From contig NZ_QFFN01000025.1 in the NCBI RefSeq assembly GCF_003129925.1, forward strand, positions 1 through 35,274: a stretch of 35,274 nt of DNA, given 5' to 3'. The position numbers and the translations under genes are program-made. How positions within the stretch are numbered: position 1 is the stretch's first letter; the number at the start of each line of letters is the position of its first letter. Under the pieces are notes generated by a model. It worked only from the letters and a program-made list of their open reading frames with translations. It did no database searches and was not told the DNA's origin. The stretch is from Bifidobacterium catulorum. Lineage in GTDB: Bacteria; Actinomycetota; Actinomycetes; Actinomycetales; Bifidobacteriaceae. Shown here piece by piece: positions 7,440 through 15,437 of this stretch.

Positions 7440-8855
7440 TTACTTCGACGGACGGAAGAACGCCTCGATCTCCTCAAGCCGCTTGCCCTTGGTCTCGGGG
7501 ACCAGGAACCGTACGCCAAGGAAGCCGATGATATCCAACGCGGCAAAGAACAGGAACATGCCCTGGCCGCCCCAGCCGGCGAACATCATCGGGGTGAACT
7601 GGCCGATCAGCCACGCAGTGCCCCAGATGAACACACCACACAGGCCCGAGGCGCGGCCGCGCAGATGCGTGGGAAACAGTTCGGGAATCATCACCCAGGT
7701 GACTGGCCCCATGGAGAACGCGAAGGCGGCGATGAATCCACAGGCGAACACCACCACCAGCACACCCGGCGCATTGAGCATGAACGTCAACGCCATGGCA
7801 ACGGCGAACGCGGCCATCAAAGCCGTGCCCCACAGCATCAGCGGCTTACGTCCCGCGCGGTCGATGAGCACCATGCCAACAACCGTGAACACGAGCTCCA
7901 CCCCGCCGACCATAGTGGACGCCAAAAACTCTGAATTACCGCCGAAGCCGGCGTTGCGGAAGATCGTCGGACCGTAGAAGGAAATGGTGTTCTGGCCGAC
8001 CGCCTGATTGAACACGGCCAGGAAGATGCCCACAAGAAGCGCCTTACGCAGGCCGGGGCCGAACAACTCGGCGAAACTGCCGCTCTGGTCGATCTTGATG
8101 GAATCCTCGATGGCCTTGGCCTCCTCGCGCGCGCCGACGGTGCCGTTGATGCGTTCAAGAATCTTGAATCCCTGCTCCTGCCTGCCGGACTGCATCAGAA
8201 ATCGCGGACTTTCCGGCGCGAACAGCATGAACACGAACAGCACCAATGCGGGTGCGGCGCCGATGCCCAGCACCCAGCGCCAGCCGGTGCTCACGCCCCA
8301 TGCATGAGATCCGGACTGCGCAATGCAGAAGTTGATGATGTTGGTGAGGAAAATGCCGATGATGCACAGGAACTGGTACATGGACGACAAGGTTCCACGC
8401 CATTTCGCCGGTGCGCATTCGGTGACGTAGGTGATGGAGATCGACGACGACAGGCCGATGCCAAGACCGCCGATGATACGCGCAGCGATCAGCTGCTCGG
8501 GAGACTGGGTGAAGGCCGCGAACAACCCGGCGATGAAGAAGAACAACGCGCCGAACATCATGACCTTGCGTCGGCCGATGCGGTCGCTGAGGAAACCGGA
8601 GGCACCGACACCGGCCACACCGCCGATGAAGATGCTGGAGACGATAAGCCCTTCATGGGCGGGGCTGAGGTCGTACAGCTCCTGCAGGAAGCCGATGGCA
8701 CCGGAGATGCTCACGGCGTCGTAGCCATAGAGCAGTCCCGCCATGCCGGCGCTGAGCGCCAGAATGATGACGTATTTCATGGACCCTTGCGCGACCGCCG
8801 CAGTCGGCTGCCGGGTGACGCCGTCTTCGTTGACGGTGTTTTCCGTGGAGGACAT
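7440..8855 (-). CDS. MFS sugar porter (proton-coupled sugar transporter)
   Basis: Membrane transporter of the sugar porter family of the major facilitator superfamily (471 aa, 12 predicted membrane helices). Diagnostic motifs: SDRIGRRKVM in loop 2-3, PESPRFLMQSGR after helix 6, DRAGRKPLM in loop 8-9 and PETKGKRLEEIEAFF at the C-terminus. Helix 7 carries a Q-x-x-G-Q-N-type motif (NQAVGQNTISFYGP), typical of hexose and pentose porters. I chose ATG 8855 because AAGGAA lies eight bases upstream and the protein then begins MSSTENTVNEDG; the longer frame to 8984 would run through the terminator of the upstream gene. It follows the DUF5107-TPR gene in the same direction, and the GH31 gene converges on it, so it probably imports the sugar or disaccharide used by this locus. 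Substrate unknown. Confidence 0.92.
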   Translation of the reverse strand: MSSTENTVNEDGVTRQPTAAVAQGSMKYVIILALSAGMAGLLYGYDAVSISGAIGFLQELYDLSPAHEGLIVSSIFIGGVAGVGASGFLSDRIGRRKVMMFGALFFFIAGLFAAFTQSPEQLIAARIIGGLGIGLSSSISITYVTECAPAKWRGTLSSMYQFLCIIGIFLTNIINFCIAQSGSHAWGVSTGWRWVLGIGAAPALVLFVFMLFAPESPRFLMQSGRQEQGFKILERINGTVGAREEAKAIEDSIKIDQSGSFAELFGPGLRKALLVGIFLAVFNQAVGQNTISFYGPTIFRNAGFGGNSEFLASTMVGGVELVFTVVGMVLIDRAGRKPLMLWGTALMAAFAVAMALTFMLNAPGVLVVVFACGFIAAFAFSMGPVTWVMIPELFPTHLRGRASGLCGVFIWGTAWLIGQFTPMMFAGWGGQGMFLFFAALDIIGFLGVRFLVPETKGKRLEEIEAFFRPSK

Positions 8856-8915
8856 GACGAATTCCTTACTGTGTTTGACAACGGCGCTATAGCCGCTGGA
8901 ATAGATCGGGGAAAG

Positions 8916-8954
8916 AAAAAGGGGCGTCCTGGAGGAGGAGAGGCAGGACGCCCC
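8916..8954 (-). terminator. Rho-independent terminator of the DUF5107-TPR gene
   Basis: On the minus strand GGGGCGTCCTG and CAGGACGCCCC (plus 8921-8931 and 8944-8954) form an 11-bp stem followed by TTTTT (plus 8916-8920). It separates this gene from the MFS gene, so the transporter depends on its own promoter or on readthrough. Confidence 0.9.
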
Positions 8955-8967
8955 GGATGGGGAGGAA

Positions 8968-11900
8968 TCAGGCGTCGAGAGCACCGAGCAGGTGCAACTC
9001 GAAACGGGCCTTGAGGTTGTCGGGGTTGAGCTTCAGACTCTCCTCGAACAGATCACGGGCACCGGCCTCGTCGTTGAAGAACAGGCGGCTGTAGGCGAGC
9101 GCGCGGACCGTTTCGGCCTTGTGCTCGGTCACGCCGTCGGGCACGAACGACAGGTGCAGCGAGGTGACGATGGGCTTGCGGTCGAGGTCGTTCCTCGCGT
9201 CCTCTTCCCACTTGACCACGGAGGCGCTCATGTCCTTTCGGGAGATGACGTTGTCTCCGAGCAGCCGTTCGGCGAGCGCCACGTAGTAGTCGGTCTCCGG
9301 CCCCATGTACGGGCTGTAGCTGCTGTGGATGAAGGGCAGCAGCCGGGATGCGGCCTTGCGCGCCTCGTCCTCGCGGCTGAGCCTCCGCAGTGCAGCGGCC
9401 TCGAACCAGCGGGCGTAATACAGCTGCTGGGTGTCCCACCAGCCGGCACGGAAGTTCGCGGGGATAATCTGCGCGCTGCGGTAGCATTCGAGCGCCTCCT
9501 CGACCTTGCCGTCCCGTTCGAGCAGCCGCCCCTTGCAGCACAGAGCAAAGGTGTACGCCTCGGTGAGATAGGTCTCCTGGCATTCGGCGGCCACGAACTC
9601 GTGGTTCCTCAGCACGTCGAGCGCCTTGTCGAATTCAAACACGTTGCTGTAGGCGTCGGCCAGATCCCAGGTGAGGGTGTCGGATGGCTTGTCGGGCAGG
9701 TTTGCGAGGAGCCAGTCAAGGCGCTCGCATCCGTCGACGCCGAGCTTGGCGGCCACATAGTTGGTCTCACGCACGAGCGTGTCGTCCTTCGGCCTGGCCT
9801 CCACGGCCTTCTTCATGAGTTCCAACGCTTCCTCACGACGGTCGAACTTGCTGAAGTAGGCGATGGCGAGGTTGCGCCAGGCGATGTAGAAGTCGGGTCT
9901 GATCTCGGTGACGTGCTTCCACTGGTCGGCTGCCGCCTGATACTGCAGCTTGTTGTACAGGATGCAGCCGTACAGGTAGGCGGCGGTGTAGTCGGTCGAG
10001 TCGGCGTCGACGGCGGCCTTCAGCACCGGCAGTTCCTCAAGCCGGTATGGGAACACATCCACGATCGGGCTGTCGGCCACGGCCTTGCGGTTGGATGCGG
10101 CCGCCTCGGTCTTGCCGAGCATGTCGTAGACGAAGGCGAGCGTGTAATGGGTCATCGGGGTGGATTGTCCAGCGAGCTTGGCGCCTTCGAGCAGTGCGAC
10201 GGCCTCGTCCTTCAGTCCGGCGAGCAGCAGGTCGAACGTGACGTCGAGGATGGTCTGCGCGGGGTTGGCCAGCAGGATCGTGTAGAACTCGCCGAGATCC
10301 TTGCCGGAATAGTAGAGGTGGGCGAAGCGGGCCAGATGGTCGAGCCGGTCATGGGCGATGATGTCCTCCAGTTCGCTCAGCCCCGTCTCGCGGCCGCCGA
10401 GCTTGATGGTGGCGATGGCCCTGTAGGTGCCGCAGATGGCGTGGTCGGCTTCCTTCTTAAGGGCCTGTTCGGCGTGTTCCTTCATCTTGGCCCAGTCGCC
10501 GCGCTGTCCGTCGATGCCGGCGATGTAGGTCATGGCCGGGGAGATGACGTTGTTGCTCCATGCGGCCTTGAAGAAGGTCTCGTAGGCCTCGTCCACCTGC
10601 CCCTTGCCGTATTCGCACAGCGCCTTGAGGTAGCTGTAGGTGCCGTCGTACGGATTGTGGTTGAACCTGTTGAGCGCCTTGTTCGCGCGACTCACGTATT
10701 CCAATGCCTCGTCGTACAGGGCGTTGTTGTAACGGTCTTCTGCCATGGCAAGCAGGGAGGGCAGATGCTCGGGGTCGCGTTCGAGGGCCACACGATAGTA
10801 GTCACGGCCCTTGAAGGCGGGGTCGCGGTACTGGTCGATGTGGGTGCCGGCCACGTAGATCTCCTGCGCGGTGGTGAGTTCGTGTGGCGTGGGGATACCG
10901 GAATTGTCCTCGGGGATGCGCAGCACATCGGGCTTGTCCTCGGTGTAGTCCATAAGCACGGTGCCGTCGGCGGCGGTCAGTCGCAGCGTGTAGACGTCGG
11001 CGGGCAGCGCCACGTCGAATTCGCGGTAGTCGCCCGGATCGAGCGTAATGGTCTCGTGCAGCACCGTGTTCTCGCCGTCGCTCACTTCGAGCACGGCGTC
11101 GGACACGCTCTTGGTGACGGCGACACGCACCTCGCCGTCGGCCTTGTCGAGGTTGACCACGCCGTTGAGGTTGGCGAAGGTCGGCGCCTTGGTGCCATGA
11201 ATCGGGAACCAGTACTGGGACCAGGTCTTGACCTCGTAGGGTGCGATGTATGTGAAGTCGGGCTGGTCGTCGGAATAGGCACCGGCCATGAGTTCGGCAT
11301 GTTCGCCGTCGTTGTCGGTGAGGTTGCCGTTCCATGCATCGCCGAGGTCTTCGAGCGCCCACATGAACTGCTTCTTGCCGGGGACCATGTGGTGGTCGGC
11401 CACGTGCACGGTGCCGCAGTCGCGGTCATGGTCGTATCCGCCGAAGAAGTCGTACTTCGACGGGGCGGCGAAGTAGGAGTTGCCCTTCAGCGTGTTCTTG
11501 TGGATGCTGATGTCGGTTTCCTCTTCGTGGTTCTCCACGGCGTACCAGCCTTTGGTGATCGGGAAGGTGGCATGGTGGCGGTCGTAGTGGTGGTGCACGT
11601 AGCCGACGTCCTGCGGGAAGAACAGCTGGTAGTTGGCGTTGACGTGGATGCCGGCGTTCTCATACCACAGGAACGGATGCTTGACGGGCGTGCGGTTGTC
11701 GATTTTCACCAGGGTCTCGTAGTAGGAAACGTCGGGACGCAGCTTGACGCCCCACGTGCCCTTGAGCCGGTACTGGCCCGGCGATGGCGCGGCCTCGGAG
11801 CACCAGACGATGACGGTGCCGTCGTCGAGCTTCTCGATGCTGTAGTCGACGGCCATGTACGTACCGGGACGGTGGTGGAACGGGAAGTTGAATTCCATGC

Positions 11901-12249
11901 CGCCGGAGATCCAGTTGCCGTAGGAACCGACGATGACGGGCTTGATGCGGTGGTGACGGTAAAGGAAGTTGTAATCGTTGACCTTGTCATAGCCTTCGAG
12001 GATGCGTCCGCCGAGTTCGGGCAGGATCAGCAGACGGATGTAGTCGTTTTCGAGGCGCACCACGGTGTATTCGTGATCGGTAAGCTTGTCACGTTCCACA
12101 CCGAGCGTCACACGGTTCGGGTAGGCGTAGCCGGTGGACCCCTGATGCTGGCGGAACTCCGAATACATGGGCATTTCCTCGGGGGCGGGCGGTTCATAGG
12201 TCGGGATGATCATCTTCTCGACGCCGGCGACCACAGGATGGTGAGACAT
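8968..12249 (-). CDS. DUF5107 domain protein with C-terminal TPR repeats
   Basis: Large soluble protein (1093 aa) with no signal peptide. The N-terminal third (about 40-390) matches the DUF5107 pattern: RLENDYIRLLILPELGGRILEGYDKVNDYNFLYRH, SGGMEFNFPFHHRPGT, WYENAGIHVN and YWFPIHGTKAP. Such domains have the beta-sandwich fold of aldose 1-epimerases and bind sugars. A linker of small beta elements (about 390-450) is followed by about 600 residues of helical tetratricopeptide-like repeats, for example EHLPSLLAMAEDRYNNALYDEALEYV and YIAWRNLAIAYFSKFDRREEALELM. ATG 12249 has AAAGGAG nine bases upstream. The promoter carries the CACTTTTT element also found before galM, so the AraC regulator next door likely controls it. 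It is not clear whether it is an enzyme or a scaffold. Domain call confident, function unknown. Confidence 0.88.
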   Translation of the reverse strand: MSHHPVVAGVEKMIIPTYEPPAPEEMPMYSEFRQHQGSTGYAYPNRVTLGVERDKLTDHEYTVVRLENDYIRLLILPELGGRILEGYDKVNDYNFLYRHHRIKPVIVGSYGNWISGGMEFNFPFHHRPGTYMAVDYSIEKLDDGTVIVWCSEAAPSPGQYRLKGTWGVKLRPDVSYYETLVKIDNRTPVKHPFLWYENAGIHVNANYQLFFPQDVGYVHHHYDRHHATFPITKGWYAVENHEEETDISIHKNTLKGNSYFAAPSKYDFFGGYDHDRDCGTVHVADHHMVPGKKQFMWALEDLGDAWNGNLTDNDGEHAELMAGAYSDDQPDFTYIAPYEVKTWSQYWFPIHGTKAPTFANLNGVVNLDKADGEVRVAVTKSVSDAVLEVSDGENTVLHETITLDPGDYREFDVALPADVYTLRLTAADGTVLMDYTEDKPDVLRIPEDNSGIPTPHELTTAQEIYVAGTHIDQYRDPAFKGRDYYRVALERDPEHLPSLLAMAEDRYNNALYDEALEYVSRANKALNRFNHNPYDGTYSYLKALCEYGKGQVDEAYETFFKAAWSNNVISPAMTYIAGIDGQRGDWAKMKEHAEQALKKEADHAICGTYRAIATIKLGGRETGLSELEDIIAHDRLDHLARFAHLYYSGKDLGEFYTILLANPAQTILDVTFDLLLAGLKDEAVALLEGAKLAGQSTPMTHYTLAFVYDMLGKTEAAASNRKAVADSPIVDVFPYRLEELPVLKAAVDADSTDYTAAYLYGCILYNKLQYQAAADQWKHVTEIRPDFYIAWRNLAIAYFSKFDRREEALELMKKAVEARPKDDTLVRETNYVAAKLGVDGCERLDWLLANLPDKPSDTLTWDLADAYSNVFEFDKALDVLRNHEFVAAECQETYLTEAYTFALCCKGRLLERDGKVEEALECYRSAQIIPANFRAGWWDTQQLYYARWFEAAALRRLSREDEARKAASRLLPFIHSSYSPYMGPETDYYVALAERLLGDNVISRKDMSASVVKWEEDARNDLDRKPIVTSLHLSFVPDGVTEHKAETVRALAYSRLFFNDEAGARDLFEESLKLNPDNLKARFELHLLGALDA

Positions 12250-12427
12250 GGGAAACTCCTTTATTTCGTATGCATTCGTTGGATGTGTGATTTGTTCTTG
12301 ACTGCGCTGTCACCATCAACGTTATGCCCGAAACAACGGGGTCGATATATAAAAAGTGCTTTTCGATATGAAAAAAACATCCAAGGAACCGAACATCGTC
12401 GATGTTCGTATATCGACGATGCCGGCG
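12250..12427 (-). promoter_or_regulatory. Promoter region of the DUF5107-TPR gene with AraC-type sites
   Basis: On the minus strand CACTTTTT (plus 12351-12358) is followed directly by ATATAT, a possible -10. A weaker half-site TGTTTTTT (plus 12372-12379) lies exactly 21 bp upstream. Further up is the perfect 19-bp inverted repeat CGAACATCGTCGATGTTCG (12390-12408). Its right half overlaps a second one, ATCGTCGAT (12395-12403) with ATCGACGAT (12412-12420), so two exclusive hairpins are possible just after the araC-type gene stop. Confidence 0.5.
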
Positions 12428-13285
12428 TCACACCCTCACCGACCGACGATATTCCAGTGGCGTCATGCCCTCCGCGTTGCGGAACGCCAGACAGAACGCG
12501 CTTGGCGACGAGAACCCGCACTTTGCGCAGATATGCTTCAACGAGACGTCGGTCTTGGACAGCAGCCGCTTCGCCGCATCCATGCGGGCCTTGACGAGAA
12601 ACGCGTGTGGGGTCGTCCCCGTCGCCTTGCGGAACTCCTTGATGAAATAGCCGCGGCTCATGCACGCCATATCCGCCAGCTCATCGTTCGTCAACGGTTG
12701 AGCGAGATTCGCCACGATGAAATCCTGCACATCCTCCATTGCGTACTGATGCGCCGACTCCTCCGCGGGCGAATCGTCGGCGCTGCCCGCGCATTCGGTA
12801 AGGATGTCGGTCAGATACCGTGACATCACCGGCTCCGAGATCCGCCCGCCGCCGCGAAATCCGTCGCCGATGCGACGCAGACGATTCACCGCGAACTGCG
12901 AATTGGCGGTGGAGAACACGTTGCCCGCACGTTCGTTGATGAAGTCGTAGTACATGCGCGCGGAAATGCCGTTGAAATGGATCCACAGCACCTCGCTGTC
13001 CGTCAGCGCCTCATATGATTGCGGCTCGTAGCAGTCGATGAGCACGAAGTCGCCGGCATGTGCGATGATGCGATCCTTGCCCGGAACGTCGATGGCGAAC
13101 CGTCCCGACCGGATGAAGAACAGCAGAAAGTTGTCAAGCGGACCACGATTGAGCGTGTATCCGGCAAGATAGCGGTATGTACCCAGCCATTCCGGATACA
13201 GGAACACCTTCGCCCCCGAATTGGTCGGTCGGTACCGATAATGCTCGGACTGTTCGTTGACCACGTTCCGTTCCGCCGGTTTCAT
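12428..13285 (-). CDS. AraC family transcriptional regulator
   Basis: Activator-type regulator (285 aa). The N-terminal half (about 20-160) is a cupin-like sugar-sensing domain (GPLDNFLLFFIRSGRFAIDVPGKDRIIAHAGDFVLID). The C-terminal about 100 residues carry two helix-turn-helix units: LAQPLTNDELADMACMSRGYFIKEFRKATGTTPHAFLVKARM and LLSKTDVSLKHICAKCGFSSPSAFCLAFRNAEGMTPLEYRR, both complete. ATG 13285 with AAGGGAG about ten bases upstream. It lies between the DUF5107-TPR gene (same strand, downstream) and galM (divergent). Both flanking promoters share CACTTTT[CT][GA]TATAT, which I infer to be its binding site. Effector not known; likely a monosaccharide or glycoside handled by this locus. Confidence 0.93.
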   Translation of the reverse strand: MKPAERNVVNEQSEHYRYRPTNSGAKVFLYPEWLGTYRYLAGYTLNRGPLDNFLLFFIRSGRFAIDVPGKDRIIAHAGDFVLIDCYEPQSYEALTDSEVLWIHFNGISARMYYDFINERAGNVFSTANSQFAVNRLRRIGDGFRGGGRISEPVMSRYLTDILTECAGSADDSPAEESAHQYAMEDVQDFIVANLAQPLTNDELADMACMSRGYFIKEFRKATGTTPHAFLVKARMDAAKRLLSKTDVSLKHICAKCGFSSPSAFCLAFRNAEGMTPLEYRRSVRV

Positions 13286-13342
13286 GTCGCACTCTCCCTT
13301 GAGTCACGTCCGGCATCGAAGCTTGGGCACCTTTGCCGAGCA

Positions 13343-13383
13343 TTGTGCACTTTTCAATAATGACCAGACACTTTTCGTATATT
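13343..13383. promoter_or_regulatory. AraC-type direct-repeat operator and galM promoter
   Basis: CACTTTTC occurs at 13348-13355 and again at 13369-13376, a direct repeat with exactly 21-bp spacing (two helical turns), as for AraC half-sites. TATATT (13378-13383) follows as a possible -10 for galM; there is no good -35, as expected for an activated promoter. The region also serves the divergent araC-type gene. Confidence 0.6.
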
Positions 13384-13415
13384 ATGCCGCGAAACGTCCG
13401 GCTTAGCCTACAGAC

Positions 13416-14483
13416 ATGACACACCATCATAAAACGACCACGTCGACGGCCGACGACGATATCCAGACGGTATCCATCACCGGCCCGGACGGCATGACCG
13501 CCCGCCTGACGAATCATGGGGCACGTCTTATGTCGTTGACCATCCCCGACCGCAACGGACGGATGACCGACGTCGTTCTCGGCAAGGACGACCCTCATGA
13601 CTATCTTGCGGACGATACGCTGATGGGAGCAATCGTGGGACGTAACGCCAACCGCATTCGGGGAGCCCGATTCGCCATCAACGGATGCGAATACCATCTG
13701 GCGGCCACCGAGGGCGGGAACAACAACCACAGCCAGCCGAACGGATACGAGCATCGGAACTGGACGGTTCGCGACGTCAGCGAATCATGCGTGGAATTCG
13801 CCCTGGCCAGTCCTGACATGGATCAGGGGTTCCCGGGACGATTCCGCGTGCATGTGCGGTATGTCCTGACCGGCCGGGGATTGCGGCTCACCGTGCGGGG
13901 AGTCGTAGACAAGACGACCGTGGCCAATCTGACCACGCATACGTATTGGAATCTCGACGGCGAAGGCAACGGTGACATACTCACGCACCGGTTGCGCATA
14001 CCGGCCACACGGTTCTACCCCACCGACGAACAATTCATCCCCCTGTCCGGACCGGCACAGCCCGTGACCGGTACGGCCATGGATTTCCGTGATTCAAAAA
14101 CCATCGAATTCACTATGAAATCAGAGCTGCCGGCGCACGGGTCACAACTTGCCATAGCGCGCGGGTACAATCACGCGTTCCCCATAGACGGATATGATGC
14201 AGCCCTTCCCGAATGCCGCCTGATGGCACAGGTGCAGGGCGCACACAGCGGTATACGGATGAGCGTGTATGCGAATACCCCGACAGTGCTGCTCTATACC
14301 GCCGGATTTCTCGATGGCATCGACGGCAAGCATGGACACCGATACGGCCCGGCATCCGGACTATGCCTAGAACCGGGTTTCGTACCGGACGCAATGAACC
14401 GGACCGACTGCCCCCGACCACTGTTGCAGGCCGGCGACCGATACCGGCTCGACATCATCTACCGTTTCGCCGTCATCTCGTAG
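13416..14483 (+). CDS. galM: Aldose 1-epimerase (mutarotase)
   Basis: Interconverts alpha and beta anomers of free aldoses such as galactose or glucose, in the cytoplasm. The 355-residue length is normal. Catalytic residues can be placed by eye: His105 (GGNNNHSQPNGYEHRNW), His175 in the signature THTYWNLDG, and the general base Glu319 in GLCLEPGFVPDAMN. Nearby ANRIRGARFAINGCEYHLAATEGG and YPTDEQFIPLSG also fit. The first His motif is not the usual NHLHGG, so substrate preference could differ. ATG 13416 has no clear Shine-Dalgarno, while TATATT lies 33 bp upstream. The gene is divergent from the AraC regulator and carries the same operator as the DUF5107-TPR promoter, so it most likely belongs to the same sugar pathway. 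Confidence 0.9.
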   Translation: MTHHHKTTTSTADDDIQTVSITGPDGMTARLTNHGARLMSLTIPDRNGRMTDVVLGKDDPHDYLADDTLMGAIVGRNANRIRGARFAINGCEYHLAATEGGNNNHSQPNGYEHRNWTVRDVSESCVEFALASPDMDQGFPGRFRVHVRYVLTGRGLRLTVRGVVDKTTVANLTTHTYWNLDGEGNGDILTHRLRIPATRFYPTDEQFIPLSGPAQPVTGTAMDFRDSKTIEFTMKSELPAHGSQLAIARGYNHAFPIDGYDAALPECRLMAQVQGAHSGIRMSVYANTPTVLLYTAGFLDGIDGKHGHRYGPASGLCLEPGFVPDAMNRTDCPRPLLQAGDRYRLDIIYRFAVIS

Positions 14484-14509
14484 TCGCCGGCGCACAGCCA
14501 CAACGACGG

Positions 14510-14534
14510 GCCGCCTCCATCGGCGGGAGGGCAT
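14510..14534. terminator. Possible hairpin between convergent galM and HAD genes
   Basis: CCTCC and GGAGG with flanking GCC/GGC can form a short GC-rich stem around ATCGGCG. There is no T-run; the call is weak. Confidence 0.3.
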
Positions 14535-14569
14535 GGATGGATCACGGACCGCGCCGATTCCGGAGGTGT

Positions 14570-15301
14570 TCAGCGCGCGGACTCGCCAGCCAGACGTCGG
14601 CGCACGAAATCGCCGAGCAGCTCGGGGGTCACGCCGTCCCAGTTCTCCAGCGTGGCGAACTGTTCGCCCTTCTCGGCGGCATCGGTGGGGTTGTATCCCG
14701 TCAACGCGATCGTGGTGGCACCGGCCGTCACCGCCGACGTCAGTCCGGCGGCGGAATCCTCCAACGCCACGCACTGCGCGATCTCGTCGGGGTCGGTGAT
14801 GCCGAGCTTGGCGGCCGCCGCCAGATACGGCGCCGGATCCGGCTTCTTCTTCTCCACGTCGTCACTGCACACGTATGCGAAGAACGCGCCCTCCGGCGCC
14901 TGGGCCACCGCGGATTCGGCCATCTTGCGAGGCGACGCCGTGACCAGCACGTTCGGCACACCGGCCTCATGCAACGCCACGACCACGTCAAGCGCGCCGG
15001 GGATCCACGGCATGTGCCGCATCTCGCTTTCGGCCACATAGTCGATGATGCCCTGCGCCAGCTCCTCGGCACCGAGTTTCGTACCGTGCTCGATCATGGT
15101 CCTGGCCACCTCGGACATGGGCGTGCCGGTGACCGACCAACCCAGCTCCTCGGTCCAATGCCCGCCATACTGCTTGGCGAACCACAATTCGGCCTCATGC
15201 CAGATCGGCTCGGAGTTGATGAGCGTGCCGTCCATGTCCCAGAACGCCGCGCGGGGCAACGTGCCGTCGTACGTCGTCTTGCCTATCGTCGGAATCGTCA
15301 T
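14570..15301 (-). CDS. HAD superfamily hydrolase, beta-phosphoglucomutase-like
   Basis: Soluble HAD phosphatase or phosphomutase of subfamily I. All four motifs are visible: I, FWDMDGTLINSEP with nucleophile Asp22 and Asp24; II, VLVTAS; III, KKKPDPAPYLAAA; IV, ALEDSAAGLTSA. A helical cap domain sits between I and II (EAELWFAKQYGGHWTEELGWSVTG). ATG 15301 is used; a GTG at 15346 would add 15 residues with AAGGG somewhat far upstream, and neither start has an ideal ribosome site. The physiological substrate cannot be told from sequence; it could be a sugar phosphate, given the flanking carbohydrate genes, but related genes act as generic phosphatases. It is convergent with galM. Confidence 0.88.
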   Translation of the reverse strand: MTIPTIGKTTYDGTLPRAAFWDMDGTLINSEPIWHEAELWFAKQYGGHWTEELGWSVTGTPMSEVARTMIEHGTKLGAEELAQGIIDYVAESEMRHMPWIPGALDVVVALHEAGVPNVLVTASPRKMAESAVAQAPEGAFFAYVCSDDVEKKKPDPAPYLAAAAKLGITDPDEIAQCVALEDSAAGLTSAVTAGATTIALTGYNPTDAAEKGEQFATLENWDGVTPELLGDFVRRRLAGESAR

Positions 15302-15437
15302 AATCCAACTGTAGAAAACAGTCCCAACATTCGGGGCACGGTCCACCGATCGTCCGACCCTTCACCGGAGCCCGGGGAATCCCCCTGCAACACCCATCCG
15401 TGCCGTACACTGGAACCACAGCGAACAAGGGGGTCTC

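Noticed and set aside
12390-12408. A LexA (SOS) box, because of GAAC and GTTC
   Set aside because: The actinobacterial box needs GAAC and GTTC four bases apart; here the gap is nine.
8992-12594. A 1200-codon open frame on the plus strand antisense to the DUF5107-TPR gene
   Set aside because: It is an exact shadow of a motif-rich gene, with Val/Gly/His-rich composition typical of reverse-frame reading in high-GC DNA and no recognisable domain.
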